Shown piece by piece: positions 15,705-21,527 of a DNA stretch of 21,527 nt. A program made the translations under genes and the position numbers. Below the pieces are notes generated by a model. That model was not told the DNA's origin and ran no database searches. It worked only from the letters and a program-made list of their open reading frames with translations. The stretch is from the NCBI GenBank assembly GCA_050331475.1, contig JBHJGU010000110.1, positions 1-21,527 of the forward strand. The letters run 5' to 3'. The DNA comes from JBHJGU01 sp050331475 (GTDB lineage: Bacteria > Pseudomonadota > Alphaproteobacteria > Caulobacterales > Maricaulaceae). The stretch's first letter is position 1; every line of letters starts with the position of its first letter.

Positions 15705-15721
15705 GCGTCCGCGAACGATGA
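15563..15721 (+). other. Alternative frame at the end of the ParA-partner gene
   Basis: This frame is open from 15521 and has a GTG at 15563. It yields 52 residues of balanced composition (such as KIERPETLRPQLRGEKASCA and VDARKLSSVADALSVRER), which looks more protein-like than the annotated frame over the same bases. It is either the true C-terminus after a frameshift or a small overlapping gene. Confidence 0.3.
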
Positions 15722-15727
15722 GGGGGC

Positions 15728-15797
15728 TCAGTTCGGCGCGACCGACCCGCCAGGAGGCGGGGGGCTATGGAAAAGGCGAGCCGATCGGCCGAACTGA
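15728..15797. repeat. Nested inverted repeat (70 nt) between converging genes
   Basis: The outer arms TCAGTTCGGC (15728-15737) and GCCGAACTGA (15788-15797) pair perfectly over 10 bp. Inside is a second perfect hairpin, CCCGCC-AGGA-GGCGGG (15746-15761). It lies between the ParA-partner stop and the minus-strand miniprotein stop and may end transcription in both directions, although there is no T-tract. Confidence 0.6.
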
Positions 15798-15816
15798 TCA
15801 GGGCGTGTGTCCGGGT

Positions 15817-15927
15817 TCAGACCAGAACGAGCACGGACTGCACGAAAATGAAGCTCACCGCCGTCAGCGCGATCGCATGCGCCGTGCCGGTGAACAGCGT
15901 GGGCAAATCTGCGGCAAAGCGAACCAT
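15817..15927 (-). CDS. 36-residue single-span membrane miniprotein
   Basis: An ATG at 15927 with GGAG six bases upstream opens a 37-codon frame ending in TGA. The product starts MVRFAADLPTLFTGTAH and continues as one hydrophobic helix (IALTAVSFIFVQSVLVLV) to the last residue. Codons are GC-rich at third positions, as in real genes here. I know no named family. It would sit in the inner membrane with a short N-terminal head. It is convergent to the ParA-partner gene and divergent from metG. A palindrome-rich AT-rich stretch about 100 bp upstream may control it. It could be missed by gene callers because of its size. A chance frame cannot be excluded. Confidence 0.55.
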   Translation of the reverse strand: MVRFAADLPTLFTGTAHAIALTAVSFIFVQSVLVLV

Positions 15928-16208
15928 GACAAGCTCCAAAAAGGGCCCGGCGCACGAAGGCCGGGGCAGGGGTTGAGGCGTCTGCTGAACTCGTTTGAGC
16001 TCTGCGCCGTGTATGCGTTAATCGATAACGAGTTATCGTTATACGATCAAGCAAAAATTCTCGCTGATCGATGATTTTTTCGTAAGGTTCAATAAGGTGT
16101 CCGGTAAGGTTGGGGATCATGGCCCTCGCCGCCTCGCGCAAACGCTTGAGCCGGGAGTGCGAGCGTGGCAAGCCAAGACGCGTCTGCGGTTTTGTGTGAA
16201 AGACGGTC
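15928..16208. other. Divergent intergenic region between the miniprotein and metG
   Basis: About 280 bp without a supported gene. The middle part (about 16010-16100) is AT-rich and probably carries promoters for both sides, and it includes overlapping palindromes listed separately. The metG ribosome site is weak (GAAAGACGG). Confidence 0.5.
16023..16042. promoter_or_regulatory. Overlapping palindromes, candidate operator
   Basis: CGATAAC-GA-GTTATCG (16023-16038) and ATAACGA-GTTA-TCGTTAT (16025-16042) are two overlapping perfect 7-bp inverted repeats. On the minus strand TTGATC then, after 17 bp, TATCGA would put the palindrome inside a promoter for the miniprotein. A repressor of the TetR, MarR or GntR type could bind such a site; which one is unknown. 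Confidence 0.45.
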
Positions 16209-17921
16209 ATGGCTCGGTATCTGATCACCTCGGCTCTGCCCTACATCAACGGCGTCAAGCATTTGGGCAATCTGGCGGGCTCCATGCTGCCCGCGGACGT
16301 TCACGCCCGTTTCCGTCGCCTCCAAGGCCATGAGGTGCTTTATATCTGCGCCACCGATGAACACGGTACGCCGGCTGAGCTGGCGGCTGCGGCTGCGGGC
16401 CAAGACGTGCGCGCCTATTGCGACGCCCAGCACGCCATCCAGCGCGAGGCGGGAGCGGCGTTTGGACTGAGTTATGATTGGTTTGGTCGGTCGTCGAGCC
16501 CGCAAAACGCAAGCCTCACCCAGCATTTCGCCGATCGGCTGGAGGATGCGGGCCTGATCGAGGCGCGCACCAGCCGCCAGGTCTATTCAGTGACCGACGC
16601 ACGTTTCTTGCCCGACCGGTACGTGGAGGGCACGTGCCCCCATTGCGGGTATGAGAAAGCGCGCGGCGATCAGTGCGACAATTGCGGGCGGTTGCTGGAC
16701 CCCATCGACCTTAAGAACCCCTATTCCGCGGTTTCCGGCTCCACCGATATTGAGGTGCGCGAAACCCAGCATTTATTCTTGCGCCAATCGGTCATGGCGG
16801 ATCGGGTGCGCGCCTGGGTCGACGAGTCCGAATCCTGGCCGCCGCTCGCTCGGTCCATTGCATACAAATGGCTCGACGAAGGTTTGGCGGATCGCGCGAT
16901 TACCCGGGACCTCAGCTGGGGCGTGCCGGTGTTACGCCGGGGCGAACCGCGCGCCGGTTTCGACAGCAAGGTGTTTTACGTTTGGTTCGACGCGCCGATC
17001 GAATACATCGCCGCAACCCAGGAATGGGCCGAAGCCACGGGCGAAGATTGGGCGCGTTGGTGGCGCGATGACGAAGGCGCGGACGACGTGACTTACGTCC
17101 AAGTCATGGGCAAGGACAATGTGGCCTTCCACACGGTGAGCTTCCCCATCACGCTTCTGGGTTCGGGCGAACCCTGGACGCTGGTCGATAGGCTCAAGGC
17201 GTTCAACTGGGTCACCTGGTATGGGGGCAAGTTCTCCACCTCCCAAAACCGCGGCGTGTTCATGGACCAGGCGTTGGAGCTGTTGCCCAGCGATTATTGG
17301 CGCTGGGCGCTGATCGCCAATGCGCCCGAAAGCGCGGATGCGGAATTCACCTGGGAGCGGTTCCGGGAGACCGTCAACGCCGACCTCGCCAATGTGTTTG
17401 GCAATTTCGTCAATCGGATCACCAAATTCTGCGCCTCAAAATTTGATGGCTGCGTGCCCGAGGGCGGCGCGCCGGGCGACGCCGAGGCGTGGATCGCGGA
17501 CGAGCTGAAGACGCGGCTCACCGCGCTGACCGCCCACCATGAGGCCATGGAGTTTCGCAAGGCGGCCGCGGAGACCCGCGCTCTGTGGGCGGCGGGCAAT
17601 GAATACCTTACCCGCACCGCGCCCTGGTCGGCGTTCAAGACTGATAAAGACGCCTCCGCGTTGGGTGTGCGCACGGGGCTCAACCTGGCGGTGGTGTTCG
17701 CCATTATCGCCCAACCCATCATTCCGGACGCCGCCAAGGCCGTGCTCGACGCGCTCGGCGTGCCCGAGGCGAACCGCAAATGGCCGGAGGACGCCGACGA
17801 TCCGGACCTGCTCGACGCGCTGCCCCGCGGGCTGGCCATCACCACCCCGCCGGTGCTGTTCGCCCGCATCGAAGACGCGCAAATCGAGGCGTGGGCCGAC
17901 CGGTTTGGGGGAGGAGAATAA
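16209..17921 (+). CDS. metG: Methionyl-tRNA synthetase
   Basis: A 570-residue class I aminoacyl-tRNA synthetase that charges tRNA-Met for initiation and elongation. The catalytic HIGH-type motif is PYINGVKHLGN (11-21), the KMSKS-type loop is KFSTS (341-345) in GGKFSTSQNRGVF, and the zinc knuckle has four Cys (CPHC at 143-146 and CDNC at 156-159). The core motifs SWGVPV, VWFDAPIEY and MGKDNVAFH are well kept. The helical anticodon-binding domain follows (YWRWALIANAPESADAEFTW...). There is no C-terminal Trbp111-like domain, so this is the short form. HLGN plus KFSTS marks a subgroup seen in several phyla rather than the E. coli type. It appears to be monocistronic or the first gene before the exported-protein cluster. 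Confidence 0.95.
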   Translation: MARYLITSALPYINGVKHLGNLAGSMLPADVHARFRRLQGHEVLYICATDEHGTPAELAAAAAGQDVRAYCDAQHAIQREAGAAFGLSYDWFGRSSSPQNASLTQHFADRLEDAGLIEARTSRQVYSVTDARFLPDRYVEGTCPHCGYEKARGDQCDNCGRLLDPIDLKNPYSAVSGSTDIEVRETQHLFLRQSVMADRVRAWVDESESWPPLARSIAYKWLDEGLADRAITRDLSWGVPVLRRGEPRAGFDSKVFYVWFDAPIEYIAATQEWAEATGEDWARWWRDDEGADDVTYVQVMGKDNVAFHTVSFPITLLGSGEPWTLVDRLKAFNWVTWYGGKFSTSQNRGVFMDQALELLPSDYWRWALIANAPESADAEFTWERFRETVNADLANVFGNFVNRITKFCASKFDGCVPEGGAPGDAEAWIADELKTRLTALTAHHEAMEFRKAAAETRALWAAGNEYLTRTAPWSAFKTDKDASALGVRTGLNLAVVFAIIAQPIIPDAAKAVLDALGVPEANRKWPEDADDPDLLDALPRGLAITTPPVLFARIEDAQIEAWADRFGGGE

Positions 17922-18032
17922 CGCGCGCATTAGCCTGCCCGCCATCAGACAATGGTTTGAGCACGCCCGCCCCGGCCTTGTCCCCGCGCTGATTGTCGCC
18001 GATGGTCTAAGCGAAATGCAGGGGAGGGGCTT

Positions 18033-19313
18033 ATGGGTTGGTCGCGGCGCGGATTTGTCACCGGCTTCGCCGGACTAGGCGCGAGCCAGGCGGCGGCGGC
18101 GCCGGTGGCCGGGCGCGTCCCGGCGCGGCCCGCCCTCGATCCCGCCGCGCTGGCTCAAGACGAAGCCTATTGGTCCCAGATCGCGGCGCTTTATGACGTC
18201 TCCGAAGCGGTGACGAATTTGGAGGCCGGCTATTGGGGCGTGATGACCCGGCCGGTCAAAACCGCCTTTCTCGCTAATATCGACCGGATGAACCGGGAGG
18301 GCAGCTATTATGTCCGCCGCGAGCTTGGCGGCGATATGGCGGCGGTCTACGACCGGTTGGCGGGGTTTCTGGGCGTTCGGGCGGACGAACTGCTGCTGGT
18401 GCGCTCGGCCACAGAAGCGCTGCAAATCCTAATCGGCGGCTATAACAAACTCCAACCCGGCGATGCTGTCCTTTATGCGGACCTCGACTACTCGTCGATG
18501 AAAACCGCCATGGCGTGGCTCAACACGCGTCGCGGCGTTGAGACGATCAAAATCAGCCTGCCGGAGCCCGCGAGCCGGGAGGCGTTTATCCAGGCCTACG
18601 CCGAAGCGCTCGACGCCCACCCTCATATCCGCATGATGTTGCTGACCCATGTCAACAACATCACGGGTCTGGTGCATCCGATCGACGAGATCACCGCCGT
18701 GGCGGAGGCGCGTGGGGTGGACGTGATCCTGGACAGCGCCCATGCGGTGGGGCAGCTCGACTTCAACTTCGCCGGCCTGCGCGCGCCGTTCATCGGCATG
18801 AATTTGCACAAATGGATCGGCGCGCCGCTGGGCTGCGGTCTGATCTATGTGCGCAAGGATCGGATCGCAGACATCGACCCGTTCATGGGCGAGCCGGGGG
18901 ATGCGGACGATCTGCGCATCCGCGCGCACACGGGAGCGCTGAATTTCGCCGCCCCGCTCACCATCCCCGCAGCGCTGGACGTGCATGAAGCGATCGGGGC
19001 GGGGGCGAAACAGGCGCGGCTGCGCTATCTGCGCGATGTGTGGGTGAACGAGGCGCGTGGGCTGCCTGGGCTCGACATTCTCACCCCCGACGACCCGGAA
19101 CTCGTGGCCGGCATGACCGCCTTCCGCTTCCGAGATCGCCCGACCACGGCGGATAATAACGCCCTTGTGGCGCAGCTGAGCGAGGTTCATCGGATTTTCA
19201 CCGTGCGCCGCACCGGGCCGGCTGCGGGGGATTGTGTCCGGGTGACGCCCGCGCTTTACAACACACCCGCCGACATGGCCCGGCTCGCCCCGGCCCTGCG
19301 CGCACTGGCCTAG
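18033..19313 (+). CDS. TAT-exported class V aminotransferase (NifS/isopenicillin-N-epimerase-like)
   Basis: A 426-residue PLP enzyme of fold type I. The N-terminus MGWSRRGFVTGFAGLGASQAAAA is a TAT signal, so this cofactor enzyme is exported folded. The class V core includes SATEALQILIGGYNKLQPGD, THVNNITGLVHPIDEI, the PLP-contacting Asp234 in VILDSAHAVGQ, and the Schiff-base Lys260 in NLHKWIGAPLGCGLIYV. Its closest named groups are isopenicillin-N epimerase-like and cysteine desulfurase-like proteins, but the substrate is unknown. The start has a very strong GGGGAGGGG just upstream. The next genes encode two more exported proteins, a cyclophilin and an amidase, suggesting periplasmic amino-acid or peptide chemistry. 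Confidence 0.9.
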   Translation: MGWSRRGFVTGFAGLGASQAAAAPVAGRVPARPALDPAALAQDEAYWSQIAALYDVSEAVTNLEAGYWGVMTRPVKTAFLANIDRMNREGSYYVRRELGGDMAAVYDRLAGFLGVRADELLLVRSATEALQILIGGYNKLQPGDAVLYADLDYSSMKTAMAWLNTRRGVETIKISLPEPASREAFIQAYAEALDAHPHIRMMLLTHVNNITGLVHPIDEITAVAEARGVDVILDSAHAVGQLDFNFAGLRAPFIGMNLHKWIGAPLGCGLIYVRKDRIADIDPFMGEPGDADDLRIRAHTGALNFAAPLTIPAALDVHEAIGAGAKQARLRYLRDVWVNEARGLPGLDILTPDDPELVAGMTAFRFRDRPTTADNNALVAQLSEVHRIFTVRRTGPAAGDCVRVTPALYNTPADMARLAPALRALA

Positions 19314-19334
19314 CGGGCGCTAGACCTCACCCCG

Positions 19335-19358
19335 ATCGCCGCCTCGATCGTCGGCGAT
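19335..19358 (+). terminator. Possible terminator hairpin after the aminotransferase gene
   Basis: ATCGCCG (19335-19341) and CGGCGAT (19352-19358) form a perfect 7-bp stem with a 10-nt loop 22 bp after the stop codon. It is followed by AAATTGG, not a T-tract, so termination would be weak. A second small palindrome, CCCGAT-G-ATCGGG, follows at 19371-19383. Confidence 0.3.
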
Positions 19359-19400
19359 AAATTGGCATCCCCCGATGATCGGGATTACCAACTGGTCGCG

Positions 19401-19448
19401 CCGGAAAACGCGTAAAACCGGTTTCCACTTTTTCGCTCGGCGCTCTAG
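19401..19448. repeat. Possible dispersed alphaproteobacterial intergenic element
   Basis: The stretch has GGAAAACGCG, AAAACCGGTTTCCACTTTT and GCGCTCTAG in order. From memory, AAACCGGTT(T/C)CCACTTTT-type sequences with a nearby GCTCTAG recur between genes in many alphaproteobacterial genomes. It sits between the aminotransferase and cyclophilin genes. Only one copy is in this window. Confidence 0.35.
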
Positions 19449-19475
19449 GCTTAACGCCAGCTTCGGGGAGGGGAC

Positions 19476-20348
19476 ATGGGCAAGACCAGCGGCCGGATCG
19501 GTCTGAGGGTGATCGCTGCTGTGACGCTCGCGCTTGGAGGCGCGGGCGCTGGGGCGCAAGACGCCGAACCAAGCGATTGGCGCGCTGTGGCGCCGGAGAA
19601 CCTCCTGCTCATCGAGACGGTTCATGGGGTGACGACCCTGGAGCTCAACCCCGATTTCGCGCCCGCCCATACCGCCCGCATGCGCGCGCTGGCGCGGGCA
19701 GGCTTTTATGACGGCGAATATTTCTACCGGGTCATTGACGGCTTCGTCGCCCAAGCTGGGGTGCAGGACGACGATCGGATGACCGACTGGTCGCCTCTGG
19801 AGAATGAGAACGACCGGCCGCTCTCCGAGGCGACGTTCACCCCCTTGGGCAATGGGGATCTGTTTGCCGCCGAAGTGGGCCATATCGACGGCTTCCCCGT
19901 AGGTCGGGATGCGGATTTAGGCCGAGAATGGCTGCTTCATTGCCCCGGCGCGCTCGCCATGGCGCGTGATGAGGATCCCGACACAGGCCGCACCGAGATC
20001 TATATCGTGCTCGACGCGCAGCGTTATCTCGACCGAAATTTGACCGTGTTCGGCCGGGTCATTGACGGTCTGGCGGCGATCCAAAAGCTCGAACGCGGCG
20101 ACCGGGCTGTCGAGAGCGGAGTGATCCAGCCTCCGCGCACTGGCGATCAGATCCTCAATGTGCGGCTCGCTGCGGATATCGACGCCGCCGAACGTCCGGG
20201 CTTTGAGGTGATGAACACCCGCTCAGACGTATTCGCTGCGGACAAGCGGGGGCGGCGGGTGCGCGAGGAACCCTTCTTCTATCGCAAGCCCCCGGAAATC
20301 CTAGACATTTGCGGCTATTCCGTCCCGGTGCGCCGCGCCGAACCCTAA
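19476..20348 (+). CDS. Exported cyclophilin-type peptidyl-prolyl cis-trans isomerase
   Basis: A 290-residue periplasmic protein with a Sec signal (RIGLRVIAAVTLALGGAGAGAQ, cleavage near residue 28). The cyclophilin fold begins with LLIETVHGVTTLELNPDFAPAHTARMRALA and the active-site stretch FYRVIDGFVAQAG (83-95) that holds the catalytic Arg85. LAMARDEDPDTGRTEIYIVL and LTVFGRVIDGLAAIQKLERG complete it. An insertion of about 40 residues between the active-site strand and the core makes it longer than E. coli PpiA. The C-terminal tail of about 60 residues has no known domain. GGGGAGGGG precedes the ATG. The amidase gene follows after 18 bp, so the two are probably co-transcribed. Confidence 0.92.
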   Translation: MGKTSGRIGLRVIAAVTLALGGAGAGAQDAEPSDWRAVAPENLLLIETVHGVTTLELNPDFAPAHTARMRALARAGFYDGEYFYRVIDGFVAQAGVQDDDRMTDWSPLENENDRPLSEATFTPLGNGDLFAAEVGHIDGFPVGRDADLGREWLLHCPGALAMARDEDPDTGRTEIYIVLDAQRYLDRNLTVFGRVIDGLAAIQKLERGDRAVESGVIQPPRTGDQILNVRLAADIDAAERPGFEVMNTRSDVFAADKRGRRVREEPFFYRKPPEILDICGYSVPVRRAEP

Positions 20349-20366
20349 ATTGAGGACCTGTAGCCC

Positions 20367-21512
20367 ATGATCCGCACCTTGAAAGCTTTCTCCGCCGCAA
20401 GCGCGCTCGCCCTGACCCTGGCGTCCCCGGCTCTGGCGCAAACCCAAGACTTCGCGCCCCAGGGCTGGACCGCCAAAAGCCTGCCCGAAATCGCCGCGGG
20501 GATCGCGTCCGGTGACACCAGTGCGGAAGCTGTGGTCGAGGCCTATCTTAACCGGATCGAGGCGATCGACCGGCAAGGCCCGACACTGCGCAGTGTAATC
20601 TCCATCAATCCGGACGCCCTCGAAGAGGCGCGCGCGGTGGACGCCGCCATCGCCGCCGGGGCGGCGGTCGGCCCGCTCGCCGGTGTGCCGATCCTGCTTA
20701 AGGACAATATCGAAAGCCGCGAGCTGCCCACGACCGCCGGCGCCCTGGCCTTGGCGGAGAATGATAAGGGCCGGGACTCGCCCCTGGTGGCCGGTTTGCG
20801 CGAGGCGGGCGCGATCATTTTGGGCAAAACCAATCTCAGCCAATGGGCGAATTACCGCTCTGAGGACTCAATATCGGGTTGGTCGGCGTTGGGCGGTCAG
20901 GTGAAGAACCCGCATATGCTCGACCGTAGCCCGTGCGGCTCCTCATCCGGGTCCGGTGCGGCCATGGCGGCCTCGCTCGCCGCGGGCACCGTGGGGACCG
21001 AGACGAACGGCTCGATCATCTGCCCGTCTAACGTCAATGGGATTGTGGGGTTCAAGCCCACCGTAGGTCTGGTGTCCCAGCAATACATCGTGCCGATCAG
21101 CTCCAGCCAGGACACCGCCGGGCCCATGACCAAGACCGTCACGGGCGCGGCCCTGATGCTCACCGCCATGGCCACGGGCGAGGGCGCCGTCGACTATGTG
21201 ACCGCGCTCGACGCCGAGGCGCTCGACGGCGCCAAAATTGGGGTGTTGCGCTTCACCCAAGGCTCGAACAAGGACATTCAGGCCTTGTTTACCACCGCGC
21301 TCAAGGATTTAGAGGCCGCGGGCGCCGAGCTGGTCGAAATTCCCAGCTTTGAGAACACCCTCCAAGCCGCGCCGTCGGATGCGCCCAATCTGTTGGCGGT
21401 CGAGTTCAAGCATACGCTGGGCGCCTATCACGCCGAGGCCGCGGACGCGGTCCCGGTGATAACCGTTGAGGACGTCATCGCGTTCAAGGAAGCCCACGCG
21501 GAGATCGTATAG
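20367..21512 (+). CDS. Exported amidase (amidase-signature family), ends early at an in-frame TAG
   Basis: The frame gives 381 residues with a Sec signal (LKAFSAASALALTLASPALA). The Ser-cisSer-Lys triad is present: Lys112 (PILLKDNIE), Ser193/194 in GSSSGSGAA and the nucleophile Ser216 in GTETNGSIICP, followed by GFKPTVGLVSQ. Family members run to about 480-540 residues. This one stops at TAG 21510-21512 inside the usual VIAFNxAHA region (VIAFKEAHAEIV), and the frame stays open afterwards (ALFDD) to the window end. A single C-to-T change from CAG would explain it. The catalytic residues lie before the stop, but loss of the last quarter would probably prevent folding. The enzyme would hydrolyse amides in the periplasm, and its substrate is unknown. 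Confidence 0.85.
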   Translation: MIRTLKAFSAASALALTLASPALAQTQDFAPQGWTAKSLPEIAAGIASGDTSAEAVVEAYLNRIEAIDRQGPTLRSVISINPDALEEARAVDAAIAAGAAVGPLAGVPILLKDNIESRELPTTAGALALAENDKGRDSPLVAGLREAGAIILGKTNLSQWANYRSEDSISGWSALGGQVKNPHMLDRSPCGSSSGSGAAMAASLAAGTVGTETNGSIICPSNVNGIVGFKPTVGLVSQQYIVPISSSQDTAGPMTKTVTGAALMLTAMATGEGAVDYVTALDAEALDGAKIGVLRFTQGSNKDIQALFTTALKDLEAAGAELVEIPSFENTLQAAPSDAPNLLAVEFKHTLGAYHAEAADAVPVITVEDVIAFKEAHAEIV

Positions 21513-21527
21513 GCGCTGTTCGATGAT

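Overview
The window is GC-rich with compact, often overlapping genes and strong GC bias at third codon positions. Gene content points to an alphaproteobacterium, probably an aquatic one near Caulobacterales, Maricaulales or Hyphomonadales. The clues are a short FeoB, a MetRS with HLGN and KFSTS motifs, TAT-exported PhoX and PLP enzymes, and an orphan ParA with a ribbon-helix-helix partner. This placement is inference, because no rRNA or marker phylogeny is available here. Annotation was done by reading alone, without database searches.

Layout. (1) 1-1433: the last codons of an acyl-CoA synthetase-like gene on + converge on a FadL-type outer-membrane transporter on -, which ends in a strong terminator. 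(2) 1434-4087: an AT-richer spacer with a possible Fur-type box, then overlapping feoA-feoB for ferrous iron uptake. (3) 4101-6148, minus strand: exported alpha/beta hydrolase, TetR regulator and DUF962/Mpo1-like protein, perhaps one unit. (4) 6255-7667: a degenerate GGDEF plus EAL protein broken by an in-frame TGA exactly at the Leu of its EAL motif.

(5) 7664-13681 is the most interesting block: two divergent units share one short intergenic region holding a near-perfect Zur-type palindrome, TGTTATATTATCACA at 10263-10277. Leftward lie a PhoX-type phosphatase and a DUF1826 protein joined by a GTGA overlap. Rightward lie an ABC ATPase, a MacB/FtsX-type permease, a DUF3299 lipoprotein-like protein and a DUF2796 periplasmic protein with ten His/Asp heptads. 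The rightward set matches the Zrg-type zinc-acquisition systems. The whole block reads as a zinc-starvation regulon in which a Ca/Fe-dependent phosphatase may have been recruited.

(6) 13682-15927: tRNA-Thr(TGT) beside a 72-nt duplicated structured repeat, then a ParA ATPase with a ribbon-helix-helix partner preceded by helically phased GATCG repeats, and a 36-residue membrane miniprotein on -. (7) 16209-21527: metG, then three exported proteins (TAT-dependent class V aminotransferase, cyclophilin and amidase). The amidase is cut by an in-frame TAG shortly before the window end. Together with the EAL gene and a possible frameshift in the ParA partner, this raises the question of real gene decay versus consensus errors in the assembly.
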